Shown: positions 44,149-55,500 of the stretch, piece by piece
How the letters are laid out: the number at the start of each line of letters is the position of its first letter
Position numbering within the stretch: the stretch's first letter is position 1
Source of the DNA: Yamagishiella unicocca
Taxonomy: Eukaryota > Chlorophyta > Chlorophyceae > Chlamydomonadales > Volvocaceae
DNA: 64,000 nt
Assembly (NCBI GenBank): GCA_003116995.1
Contig: BDSL01000067.1
Location: 62,001 to 126,000, forward strand
Direction: 5' to 3'
Made by a program: the position numbers and the translations under genes
Notes under the pieces: generated by a model
The model's database searches: none
What the model saw: the letters and a program-made list of their open reading frames with translations, nothing else
What the model was told of the DNA's origin: nothing

Positions 44149-47100
44149 TCATGTAGGTCCCGGCCCCGAGTACACGGGATTCGGAATCGGTCCGGGGCTC
44201 GTCATTTCGGGAGCCGAGGGTGGCTCGTACGGCTCTCTCAGAGGGGGGGCCGGCACCGGGGTCGTATCGGGGGCCGTGGGCTGCACGTATCCCATCCCTG
44301 GGCCCGGAGGAGCTGCGGTGGCGGTACCGCCAGGGCCCACCGTCGGCGGGGAAGCATTAGCCGGCCCTGACGCCGTGGTCTGTACAGGCCCCACCCCCGG
44401 GCCTGCAGGTGGGGGCGCGTAGCTTACGCCCGGGCCTCCAGGGGGGGTTGCGTAGGCCAGTCCTGGGGCTGTCGCCTGCGCGTACTGTACCCCCGGGCCT
44501 GCAGGCGGGGGCGCGTACTGTACACCCGGTCCTCCAGGCGGGGACGCGTACTGTACCCCCGGTCCTCCAGGCGGGGACGCGTACTGTACCCCCGGTCCTC
44601 CAGGGGGGGACGCGTACTGTACCCCCGGTCCTCCAGGGGGGGACGCGTACTGTACCCCCGGTCCTCCAGGGGGGGACGCGTACTGTACCCCCGGTCCTCC
44701 AGGGGGGGACGCGTACTGTACCCCCGGTCCTCCAGGGGGGGACGCGTACTGTACCCCCGGTCCTCCAGGGGGGGACGCGTACTGTACACCCGGGCCTGCC
44801 GGCGGGGGCGCGTAGTTCGGTCCTGGGCCTGCCGGCGGGGGGGCGGCATTCTGTCCCGGAACTGTGAACTGCAGGGGCGGGACGCTGGGCAGGTTGACGA
44901 CCACCGGCGCCGCGACCACCTGGCAGCGAGGAGGAGCAGGGCAGGGTGGCAGGAGGTGGAGCAGCAAACCGAAAAACAATGAAAATGAAAACCCCGGAAT
45001 GACCTGGAAACCCTGGGAAATCCGGGAAACCTTTGAAACCCTGAAAATCCAGAAAACCTAGAAGCTCGGAAAACCCGGAAAACCCGCGAAACGCGGGAAA
45101 CCCAGGAAGCGCGGAAAACACGGAATCGCGGAAGGTCGCAACCCGACCCAACCCAACGCACCTGCGGCCTCCAGAACGTGGGCGGCGCAACGTTGTGCGC
45201 CTCATGAGGCGGCGGCAACCCATAGATTGTGATCGGCACCTGCAGCCGCGGGTTGGTGGTGAAGCTGCCGGCTGACAGCTCCACCCAGCAGCGGTAGGTG
45301 CAGCGGATGAGGGAGGCTACCGTGGTGGGCGACAGCGTGGGCGGCAGTGGGAAGGCCAGGCGCCTCGCGTTGTCGCCGACGTGGCTAGCGCCCTTGGCCA
45401 GGCCTGTCTCGAGCCGTCGTACAGGGAGGTTCCAAGGGCACTGTACGTTGGTGCGGTGATGCAGTGCGTACTACTGTCGGGCCTTATACGGTTGTTTAGC
45501 TGTTGTTGTAACGGTTACAGTGGGTTCCAGACCAAGAGGTAGAACCATCGGGCGCATGTATTGCTGCAGCACACTGTGGATACGAGCCCGCACCTCTATC
45601 CCACCATTCCTCCCTTGCCTGTGCACGCAGCCGCGCAGCCAGCCCAGACCACACAGCCCAGACAGCCAGACAGCCACACCAGCCATACACGCAGCCAGAC
45701 ACCCAGCCAGCCAACCCGCCAATCAGCCAGCCAGCCAGCCGCCCACCTGGGAATGTGTGCCTGAAGATCCGGTCCTCTTCCGCGTAGTGGCTCCCGGTGG
45801 TCTTCAGGTGCACGATGCGGTCGATCTCAACCCACACCTCGTCGAAAAACAAGTTGGTGTGGTTCTCAATCTGCAAGCACGCAAAGTTGCGGTGTTTGGC
45901 GGTGCGGGAGATGCGTCAGCTGAGAAGGAGCGAGAGCGCCAAGGCCGGCATCATCCAACAGCCTAAGGGGTAAGGACGGACTTTGCTTCTGTTGGAACAT
46001 AGCAATACCACAGTAGTCGACGGCCCCCAGGAGACCACCAAGGCCCCCACGGGCTTCCTCTCAACCTTTGCCCCAATCACGGTAGGGGGAGGTATAAACA
46101 TACGGATGGATTTCCTCGCTGCACCCTCAATCCGCTCCCAATTCATTGACGCACCTCGAGCAGCATCAGCGCCGTCTCGCCGGCGGCAAACGAGTCCTTG
46201 GACGCACGCACCCGCACCACCACCATGCCCTGGCCCTTGAAGCAGCAGCATGACACGTTGGTGACTGATTCGGCCACCAGCTCGGAGGGTGGTCGCGTCA
46301 GCCGCTGCCGTACGATGATCTCCATGTTGTCGTGCAGGTGGGAGCACCGGGCCACCTGGACCTGGCCCCGCACGATCCAGGCCTTGACCTTGTACTCGAC
46401 CTTGGCGCTGCATGCATCCAACAAACGACAGGGGGGCGGGCAGCATGCGGCTGTGGCTGCGGGGCCGGCGTGGTGCATGCACGGTGGTGTCGTCCTGATA
46501 CTATACATGCCCATGGAAGCCAAAGCGACTGAACTAAGAGCGCATACATGCCTTGGTTTCGGGGCTGCTCGGGGCAGTCAGAGTGACAGCCGGGTGCGAA
46601 GATGCCTGCCCGAGCAATGGGAGGTACCGTACCGGCCGCCAATTTGTGGCAAGATGTTCCTGGAATTCCGCCAGTAGCGGCGCAACATCATGGTTCTACC
46701 TTTTGGTCTGGAACCCACTGTAACCGTTACAACAACGACCCCGCAGCGGCGAGGGGCTTACACGACGTTCTCGTAGGTGTAGCCATTTCGGCGGTAGTAC
46801 TCGTCCTCGAATCGGAAGCTGCCTGGCAGGTTCACCGGCAGCGTCACCCGGAAGGGAAACTGGTACTGCCCGCGCTGCAACAGCTTGTAACCATCCAACT
46901 GGTACAGCGGCACGTCGATCTACGGGACGGGGGGGGCAGGAACGGCAGACGCAGGTCAAGTGTGGGGGTGTTGTGCCTGAGGTTTGAATTCCTATGCAAT
47001 TCGGGGGGGACATGGGACGAGATAGGGGCCTGGGTGAGAAGGATGCCGCGTCCGTCTCCCGCGCCTCAGGCCTCACCTCAAAGAAGTCCCTCCTGGCGTG

Positions 47101-47480
47101 GTGGGGTACCCTCCTCACGATTTCGATTAATTCATCCCCGTCAAAGAAATCCTCCCTGATGACATGATCCCAGTGGGTGCTCTCATAGCCGATAACCTGT
47201 GGAGCATATAGTAAAGGCGATAGGGTTTCATCGTTGCAGTGATCGCTGGAGACGACCATCCCTGTTTCATCTCAGTATAAGAAGCTTTCCAGGAAAGCAC
47301 GGCATATGCCCGGTTACGAGGGTATTGTGGCTGCCTACTTACCTCGACGTTCACGGAACGCGCGGCGAAGGAGTCATGCACGTTTAAAAACACATATCCT
47401 TGCACCACATCTCCGGCGTAATATACGGGCTTCTCGCACCAAACAGCCACATTGTTCCCTGTCGAGAAGTTTGCGCCCAT
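44149..47480 (-). CDS. Arrestin-fold (alpha-arrestin-like) protein with Pro/Gly-repeat tail
   Basis: Seven - strand exons (47480-47343, 47196-47077, 46919-46762, 46407-46155, 45870-45747, 45403-45162, 44919-44149) join in phase to 601 residues. Residues 1-345 form two beta-rich domains read as arrestin N and C lobes: an early [20 protein letters not shown] strand pair, [15 protein letters not shown] in the middle, then [13 protein letters not shown] and a second half ending [19 protein letters not shown]. The N-terminus MGANFS fits an N-myristoylation signal (Gly2, Ser6). Residues 346-601 form a Pro/Gly/Tyr tail with eight near-identical copies of [11 protein letters not shown] plus diverged ones. 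Alpha-arrestins are membrane-recruited adaptors for cargo sorting. No PPxY ubiquitin-ligase motif was seen, so that role is uncertain. VPS26-like proteins are the alternative. Confidence 0.8.
44530..44793 (-). repeat. 33-bp coding minisatellite in the arrestin-like tail
   Basis: Eight contiguous 33-bp units encode eight 11-residue repeats ([11 protein letters not shown]). Adjacent units are almost identical even at silent positions, indicating recent unit expansion or homogenisation. Diverged units flank the array on both sides. Confidence 0.92.
44975..45150. repeat. Degenerate GGAAACCC-type repeat in arrestin-like intron 6
   Basis: Most of the intron between exons 6 and 7 is a run of about 8-11-bp imperfect units such as GGAAACCCGGAAAACCCG and CTGGAAACCCTGGGAAATCC. 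Confidence 0.8.
45495..45557 (+). repeat. R4 dispersed repeat, copy 7
   Basis: The best-preserved copy: GTTGTAACGGTTACAGTGGG, TTCCAGACCAAGAGGTAGAA, CCATCGGGCGCATG. It lies in intron 5 of the arrestin-like gene, antisense to the gene. CAGCCAGC-type simple repeats follow (about 45625-45745). Confidence 0.88.
46691..46735 (-). repeat. R4 dispersed repeat, copy 8
   Basis: Located in intron 3 of the arrestin-like gene, sense to that gene. On the + strand it reads GGTTCTACCTTTTGGTCTGG then AACCCACTGTAACCGTTACA. Confidence 0.85.
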
Positions 47481-48919
47481 TTTTTGGAGCTCACGGAAGA
47501 TGCTGGTAGTGTTTGAAGATGTTGCAGTAAGCTAACATTTCCAGTTTACAGCAATTTATGCTTCGAGTGCGGCTTCCTATAGCAGAGGGAGTAGGGAAAT
47601 CATAAACGGTCAGCGCCGTACGGCACTCAGATTGTGTGCCGTGGAGAGCTGGAAACACCTGGATGTGACCGACTTGCGTCAATAATGAAAAGGCGGCCTA
47701 GATCAATGGGCAGACCTCACAGGATTGAGTCGGTTCAACCTACACTTTTGAGTAGCAGAGTGTGACCAGCGGTACAGATTCTTGTCTTGTCTCAGGACCC
47801 CTTAGTATGGATACGAAGGAGTGTAAGTGGCGTACCTAGGCCTTTATTCTTTGCAATTCCATAGAAGAGAACACAAATCGCCGAGCACCTAAGTGGCTAA
47901 GACTGCCGGCGAAAGCTGCTGGGTGCCGGCCTTCATCTTCCAGGCCTACGGTAGAGCATATCAAGTCTAGTTTTCCTCTGAACGCGAGTGTTTCGCCACA
48001 GGTCATCGTCATACCATGGCGGCTGTGACGAACTATGCGGGCAACCATCATGCCGGGTTGCGCTCCTCGACGACAACACTTTCCTACCATTCCTTCTTTT
48101 AGTCATGCAGTGCTAGTAACCACGACGAATAGCTGTTTGTATTATCCTGTGAGCTGGTACACCTGCCGTTTCGGCCTATGCGCTGCCGAAGAAGGCCATC
48201 GTCATACGCCATCGTCATGCCGGCGATGACCGTCGTAATATGCGATCCTTGATATTAACACTTCAGATGCGATACCGTTACAGGCTGCGGTACAGTGCAT
48301 GCGCGCTCGCCGGGGCAAGAACCTACCAGCAAGCGCGCATGCGATACACAAAAGAACGCACCGCCGCCCCGTCATGGCATGGTCAACGGATTCATCTACC
48401 AACCCTTTGGCATGATCATCCTCGTTATCGACCAATCGCGTCACCAATAGCCACACCGACCGCACCGACATCCGCTATCTCGGTCCATCTGCTCCAGTTT
48501 CAGGCAGAGACCGAACAGAAGCAGCCCGACATGCAGGACTGAAGCGCACCTCCTCCCGCCCCGCCCCAACCGCCAAAGCAGCGGGCAGTGCCGCAACGCT
48601 GTTGCCTCTGGTCGTGCAGCTCCGTCCAGCCCAACTGATCGGCAACAGCATCCGCTAACCAGCACCAGCATGGGCAGACCGCATCCGCAATACAACAGCT
48701 CCCTTGCGACCTGCCTCAGTGCCATATTGACCGCCCCGAGCACCGCAGCACGGCCTCCCAAGCCCGACACTGCTCCGAAGGTCCGCCGACCGCCCAACCC
48801 CTGCGACGTGCGTCCGTGTCGCTCAGCAACACAGCTTGCACTTCAGGTAGACTGCAGCCAACGCGCGGCTGCGTATGGTCCGCCCGCCAGCTGCCGTCCA
48901 GTCTGTGCTGCGCTGCGCT
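47481..48919. other. Intergenic: upstream of the arrestin-like gene, 3' flank of the 234-residue gene
   Basis: No supportable exon. Contains the presumed promoter of the arrestin-like gene (left end) and the 3' UTR of the - strand gene ending at 48920 (right end). An 11-bp perfect stem (GCATGCGCGCT and its complement, with a spacer of about 24 nt) lies at about 48298-48343. Confidence 0.5.
48278..48282 (-). terminator. Candidate TGTAA polyadenylation signal of the 234-residue gene
   Basis: TTACA on the + strand is TGTAA on the - strand, about 640 nt past the stop at 48920. Distance is acceptable for algal 3' UTRs, but there is no transcript support. Confidence 0.3.
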
Positions 48920-51888
48920 TCAAAAGAGCCAGAAAAAGGTCGGCCGAGGGATGGGCTCCGCCACTGGCGGCAGCAGGTGGATCCGGCCCGTCTGCGGAAA
49001 CGCACCCGGCAGAGGACAGGCGGCAGCGGGAGGAGAGAAGCGTGCATTAGTTGCCGCTGCGGCAGGACTCCTTGTGGGCGCGACTCCTTACGCCTGAACA
49101 GCCAATGCACGCGAATAAGGTGTTCGAGCAATGCCGTGTTGAGCTCTCTGCCCGTGTACCGCAACTGCTCAGCTGCCGCCGCGCTAGGGGGCCCCGACAG
49201 GGTGCAGCTTGCTACGCATTCGACTCACACACCGCGCTTGCGCTGCTGTCACGAGCTGTCCTGGCGCGCCTCGCATGCTTGCACCTATTCGCGCCCTCCC
49301 GGACCAGCTAGCTGACGAAGTCGCGACCCCTACAGCCTTGAAGCACACCAACGTTTCCCCCCCGTATGTTTCCTGCCATTCCTATGTCAGGATCTCAAGA
49401 CTGTTGCCAGTTCAACAGTTCACGAGCCCTCTTGGCCCAATCACCGGCAGCTCCCAAACCCTTACCAGTAAGCGGTCCCGCGTAACAGCAGGAGCGCGGA
49501 TGGGATTTACCGCGCCCACTTCGTCAGCTGGAAGGCCAGCCCGGATTCTTATGCTCAGCACCATGGACGCAACGTGGCCCACACCGGCTCAGCATGTGTA
49601 CAAGTACGAACGGACCGCCGTACATAATCGCCTACATATCATCCTAGACGCGCAAGATACCGCCCGCCCCACCTCTCTCCACCTGGTACGGCACCACCCC
49701 GCCCCCCGCCCCGTCTCTCGCTGGGTGTCGGCCCACGGGTTTCCTCCCCCCCAGCCTCGCTCGGCCGCGCGCCTCACCTCGTATACATTGATCATGTACA
49801 GCGCCTCCGCCAGCGGCGAGTTCTTCCAGTGCAACCGCCGCAGGGCCATGGCCTTACTGAACGTAGTCACAGCGCCGTCGCTGCCGCTCCGCGCCAGCTG
49901 CGCGTCCAGCTTACATTCTGCGGCACGAACACGAGCGGCAGTACGGCAGCATCGCTTACATCCAGACCCGGCTATTGGGCAGGGCCGTTCCAGACCCTGC
50001 TGTTGGGCAGGGCCGTTCCAAACCCGGCTAGTGGGCAGAGCCGTTCCAGACCCGGCTATTGGGCAGAGCCGTTCCAGACCCGGCATTTGGGCAGAGCCGT
50101 TCCAGACCCGGCATTTGGGCAGAGCTGTTCCAGACCCGGCTAGTGGGCAGCGCCGTTCCAGATCCGGCATTTGGGCAGGACCGTTCCGCGCCGAAGCATA
50201 AGGATGCGAGCAACATGGCAGCCCAGCTAGTGGCACATGGGTTCCTCGCGGTTATTAACTGTTGAGCGGGGAGGCGGGGGGGTATGGCCGCAAACTTGCG
50301 TCCATCGCGGCGAGGGCCCAGCTCAAAGCCACATGACGGTCAGCCCTGTCGGAAACAGCGGCAGCTCAACAGCCCATCCCTCCGTGACCCTGGGCAACAT
50401 GAGTCACTCCTGATAGCCGTGCTGCGTCCGTAGCGTGCAGTGCTCACTGGATCAATGCCGCACATGTTCCAAACCCAGGCAACAGCGTTCACGGCCGTCG
50501 GCCTTGCTAGGGTTCCACTGGCCATGGTCCTGTTCCCATCTTCAAGGAGGGGGAGCTCACCTCACCCAACGCCTCATAAACAGCCTAACCTATTCGTGGA
50601 GGGCCCCCGCAACCCTCCGATGATGCCCTGAGTCAGGTCCGACGTAGACCTGACGCCAAGGAGCGAGGACTCCTCAGCTGACTCCCCGCTGCCCGCCAAC
50701 CCCAGCATTCCACACACCCCCACGGCAACCAACTCCTGCCCACTCACGCCAAAGGACGAGCGCCTTATGTGCCGCGTAGACCTGGAACATGAACCCCCGC
50801 CACGCCAGGTACCACACGTATCGCAGCGCCGGCGGGATGGCAAAGTACTTGAACTGCATGACCAGGTACCAGAAGGTGGAGAACACCGTCCAGCGCTTCT
50901 CACACCCTGCGGATACGGGCGCAGATAACGCGAGCTCGGTCGGTCGGTTCTGAAGGCCGGGCATGCTACGTGGCTTACTGCCTCCTGTCCGTTAAGGCCT
51001 TTGGCTATGCGTTTCCCGCCATATTTCCTGGATCTGGTTTGCTGGATGCGTGTGGTCGACAATGCGACCGGGAATGTGACCGCCAATGCGACCCGGAGCG
51101 CGGCTGGAGTGCCCGATATGTTCGGCTGCTTGCGTCGCGAGCATCCTGGTTGGCGTTGTCGGCCTCTGCACCCGAGCTGTCTGGTGCGCCCTGAGCAGGT
51201 CAAACCGTTCATGACACCGCAGACGCATTCCAGCGCCTGGATCCGGCTTTGCGCCAAGCGCCGGCAGTTTGCCAGTATGCCTTCCGATGATGGGAATGGA
51301 TCGCCCTCCTGATGCACCTCCAACGGCGTACGCAGTGTTGTACGATTCACTGAGACACATCGACCAAGATATGGCCTAGTAAGCTAGTATCCCCAAGCAC
51401 GGTTGACCATCCCAACTTTGGAGCTGGGATCCACGCAAACCTCGTTTGGACCTGTCCACACCGCACAGAGCGACCTACCTAGATTTCTGCACATTTGAAT
51501 ATTTTCAGCAGGTGTAGGTGCAGCATTGCCGTTGATTCGGCGCATTGCCACATGACCCACGGTTCAGAGCCATACCATGCTGCATCGCGGCCGAGTGAAG
51601 AACCCGATGGCCCATGACCGAACGCAAAAAACCGCCAGGCCCAAACCTCTGTTGGCAATTTCGAAACACATACACGTGCAGTGCACCACCAGTCTTGCAC
51701 CGTCGCGACTTACAGGGAATGTCAAGCGAGCACCGCTTGAATTTATCCTGCCAGAAGACGTAATTGTCCTCGCGTCGTCGGTATTGCATCCACTGCGGAT
51801 ACCACTCCGCAGACGGCCGGAGAGTTCCCGTATCGTTGATGCTTGGGGGCGTCCTCGTTGGCTCTTTGTCTCGTAGAAACGAACTCAT
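48920..51888 (-). CDS. Unrecognised 234-residue Trp/Tyr/Arg-rich protein
   Basis: Five - strand exons (51888-51714, 50906-50748, 49917-49778, 49164-49006, 48991-48920) join without any phase conflict (1, 1, 0, 0). Donors and acceptors are good (for example CCT|GTAAGT and TCCGCAG). The start is the first in-frame ATG, giving MSSFLRDKEPTRTPP. Residues about 29-57 are charged and aromatic (EWYPQWMQYRRREDNYVFWQ). Residues about 68-111 are hydrophobic and aromatic (FWYLVMQFKYFAIPPALRYV, then WYLAWRGFMFQVY) and could hold one or two membrane segments or a buried helical hairpin. The C-terminus is RIHLLPPVAEPIPRPTFFWL followed by F. The last intron is only 14 nt by this model, too short to splice normally, so the final exon is the least certain part. 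No family recognised. Confidence 0.6.
49969..50188. repeat. 30-bp minisatellite in intron 2 of the 234-residue gene
   Basis: About seven to eight contiguous units with core GGGCAGAGCCGTTCCAGACC followed by a variable CGGCTATT, CGGCATTT or CGGCTAGT. The 30-bp period keeps long frames open on both strands, which explains large spurious ORFs here. Confidence 0.9.
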
Positions 51889-52595
51889 TCGTTGCGAAGT
51901 CGATGGAAACACGTCTGCTTCATACTGTGCTGGTTGTGAAGCGGCCGCCGAGCTCGGCTCAGCCCAAGCTGGAGCAGCCGTGCGGCAAACGAGCGGCGCC
52001 CCTCGGCATGTTCGTTGCAGTCCAGGCAGCAATCTACACCTGTATAGATCGTTCCATGCCGGGTCACAGACAGCCACGCTGACGTAGCCGACGAAAGCAA
52101 GTCGTGCGCCGCAGGTCGCAACTTGCGCCGTCGCTCACCCTGATGCTTGCCCAGTGGGCATCCTCCGATGTGAAATCGGGGATGGTTTCATGATTAAATC
52201 TTATCAATTTGGAGGTTGCGGACAAAGTCGCAGAGCTACTCAATTTCGGCGACAAGCTCGTGACAAATACAGCGGCCAGTTGTGTCCTATTTGTATAGCT
52301 GGTGCGTGCGTGAGTATTGATGTATATAAATTTCAATGCTTGGCGGTTAGTATTTGCCCCTTCCTCCCATTGCTGAGCACATCCGTCATTCCAATCCTTA
52401 GACCAGCTTGCTTAACAATTTGTCGCTTGATACCTCTACATTTTATACTGCTTAATTGAGAACTTACATACCCACCTGGTTTATGCGAAGTTCAATAGGA
52501 AACATGCACCGCGACCCACCGCATGTTACGCTACGCCAAGCCACGGACGACCAATAGGGTTGATAACTGAAGCGTTTAGCTCTTAGATCACGCCC
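51889..52595. promoter_or_regulatory. Head-to-head intergenic region, possible bidirectional promoter
   Basis: Seven hundred and seven bases separate the start codons of the - strand 234-residue gene and the + strand armadillo-like gene. The part at 52180-52460 is distinctly AT-richer than its surroundings and has a TATATAAA at about 52323-52330 (about 270 nt before the + strand ATG). No exon is supported inside. Confidence 0.45.
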
Positions 52596-55500
52596 ATGGC
52601 TCCTAAGGCCGCAGCCAATGCGGCTCCCGTGGTGCGGCAGGACCTGCCCTGGGCGCTTTCCATCCTGGGGAACCCGGACGCGGATCCCACCCAGCTGCCC
52701 CTGGCGCTCAACTTCCTTGTCAGCTTCAACCTAGCACAACTACCACAGGTATAGGCGCTGGAGTAGTTCAACCCTGCCTGCGGACTGTCCCGACCGCCCC
52801 TGCGGGCGGCATATATCCTGGACCGCACCTGATTGCGTCCAGGCCTTGTTGGCGGGCATGCACCCACGGCTCCCACCCTGACATCTCCTCCAATGCACGT
52901 ACGGCTCCCTATGTACGTCCCTGACACCTCCTCCGATGCACCCACGGCTCCTAACGTACGCCCCTGGCACCGATTCGGAACCTGCAGGACGTGGACGTTG
53001 TCGTACAGCTGGTGACTCTGGCGACGCCGTTCATGTGTGCAACTGATCCCAACGTCACGGCCGTTGCAATCAAGCTGATTTCCAGGCTGGTTTCGGAGGC
53101 GCGCGGCACGCTGCAGGAGGCCCTGCGCAAGCCAGCTAGCTTGCAGGTGAGCTGTGCCGGTTGAGGTTGAGAGGCGGCCCTAACGGCGCCGTGGGATCCT
53201 GGGGTGTCAAGGGCGTGGGATCCGGGGGTGTCAAGGGCGTGGGATCCGGGGGTGTCAAGGGCGTGGGAGCTGAAGTGCCGCCTGGTGGGTTGCAAGGAAG
53301 ACCCGGCTTGGTGGGTGGGGTGGCTAGAAAACCCGTTTACTGGGAGACATAGGAGGGCGAGGTGGGCTAGGTGACGCATATTCCAGAGCGCACTGTGGCG
53401 TCGTACACCGGTAGGTGCGAAGGAGGACGGCGTGTCTCCGCGTGCGGCACGTGCGGGTCTGGAAACCAGCCGCCGGACCGACTCACATGGTCGTACAGCG
53501 GGGCCCTGGTGCTGTTGGCGCCTCTGCGGGTTACGGTAGCGGGGGCGGTTGTCCGGCCGGTGGGCAGGAGGGGAAGGAGGCGAAGTGAGGGGAGGGGAGG
53601 GGATGTGGGGTCAGGCGGGCGAGCGGCAAGCAATTGAGAAACGCGCCCCCAGGTGTCTGGGTGGGGCGGCATGGTATAGGGCAGCGGGCGTGTCAGCGAG
53701 GAGGGGAGATCATACAGCTGGCAACGTACGAGGCAGAGCGGGCGCTGCGCCGCGAGGAGTGGATGGAGCCGGGGCTGTGCAGCGGGACTAGGGCGGGCGA
53801 AAGCCCCGCTGCGTGGCGCCAAGGCCGCAGAGGGTGGCTAAGTTGCGGTGACTGATGCACGCCGGCCGACTCATACGGCTAGTGGTGGCTAATTTGCAGT
53901 GGCACATGCACGCGGGCCGACCCATATGGTGGCGTTGGGGCTGCTGCAGTTGCTGCTGCTGCTGCTGTAGCTGCATGCGCCGCTGGTGGGCTGGCCGCCG
54001 GATGGGGTCGCTCCGGCTGGGGACCTGTATCGGGCCCAGCAGCCAGCTGGGTGGGGCCGCTCGGGCCACACACAAGCACCATGGCCCCGAGGGAGGAGAC
54101 CGAGGAAGCTGGATGCGGCGCACACAGCCGGGCGCACATGTATGGACCAGCAGCCATGGCATCGCAAGGCAACGACGTAATAATGAGCAAAGACAACAAA
54201 CCAGAAGATCGGGTACTCCTCCGCAAATATCCCCCGCGCTGCCCGCGCAATCACCGCTCCTGTTGCGGCACAGCTGGCCAACCCCTGGCTGGGCCCCCAT
54301 CGCACCAACCCACCCCCCAACCTAGTCCCCTCCCTCATGCTCCCCGCCTCTCCTTCCTCCTCCCCGCCACTTCACTCCGCGCCCCTTGCCCCTCCTCTCC
54401 CTCCTCCCCGCCCCTTCACTCCGCGCCCCTTGCCCCTCCTCTCCCTCCTCCCCGCCAGGCGCTGTGGGCGGTGGTGGCGTACTTCCACGCCTCATTCGAC
54501 GCCTACGCGGCCCGCCTGGTGGTCATCAACTCGGAGCCAGTGGAGGCGGTGGTGCAGACACGCAAGCCGGACTCGCGGCTGGCCAAGGGGCCGCCCCCGC
54601 CGCCCGTGGACCCGGAGTCCACACTGCCGGTGAGCCAGGAGGGTTGAGAGGAGACAAATGGGTCGGCACTTGGATAGATGAGTAAATCCGAAGGGATCCC
54701 AAAAGCGGAGGCCGACCCTGGGGGCTGAAGGTGCTGGGAGGCAGGTGGTTGGAAGGGCTGGAGGCGGGGCTGGGAGTACCGTATCCTCCGCCTGCTACGT
54801 CGTGTAACCGGGTCTTCTCGCCACGTCCGCCCCCCCCAGGGCCCCAGTAAGTTCGCTCTGGACGCCGCTATCGCCGCCCTGACATTGACGGTCGGCTCCA
54901 GCTTGGAGGCGGAGGACGCGGCGGCGGAGGTGATGGGACGTGACGTGACCCCCCTTTTGACGCTGCTGCGTCACCACTCGTGTCGGATACAGGTGGGCGG
55001 ACGCGGTGGGGGGCGCTGAGGACATGAGTACGGCAGCTGAGTCTGTGTAGTCGGCCATTGGTCGGCCACGCATACAGTGGTGGAGTCCTAGCGGCGGCGG
55101 CGTTCAGGCTACGTATGACGAGCAGCAGCGGGCGATAGGGGGGCCATATGTGAGGCGGCCACTGACTCCGCGGGTGCGCACACTGCCTCCGTAGTGCTTG
55201 TCTCACCAGGGCCCCGACGTGCGTGGGTCATGTGTTTGGTGATGCGCGGTTTGCACCCCCTAACCCCCTCTCTTTCCCTTCCCAACCTCAAACCTGTGCC
55301 CAAAACTCATCCTCCAGCTGCCATAATCGCGCCATCCCTCCTTCGTCGATTCACCTGTGTTTCCCCCTCCCTCCCTCTCCCGTATGTCGTGTAACCGGGT
55401 CTTCTCGCTATCCCTCCTCTCCCATTCTCCCCTCCCTCCCTCCCTCCCCTCTCCCTCCCTCCCTCCCTCCCCTCTCCCTCCCTCCCTCCCTCCCATCCAG

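Noticed and set aside
44357..45223. 288-residue - strand frame in the arrestin tail region
   Set aside because: A shifted frame of the same 33-bp repeat array and the degenerate intron repeat; the correct frame is the one continuous with exon 6.
32307..46735. R4 as a tRNA gene or certain tRNA-derived SINE
   Set aside because: Only a B-box-like GGTTCCAGACC is seen; no A box at proper spacing and no cloverleaf could be drawn.
49969..50188. CRISPR-like array
   Set aside because: Units are contiguous without unique spacers, in a eukaryotic intron.
49209..50201. 330-residue open frame on the + strand
   Set aside because: Spans the 30-bp minisatellite and runs antisense to an exon of the 234-residue gene; its openness comes from the repeat period.
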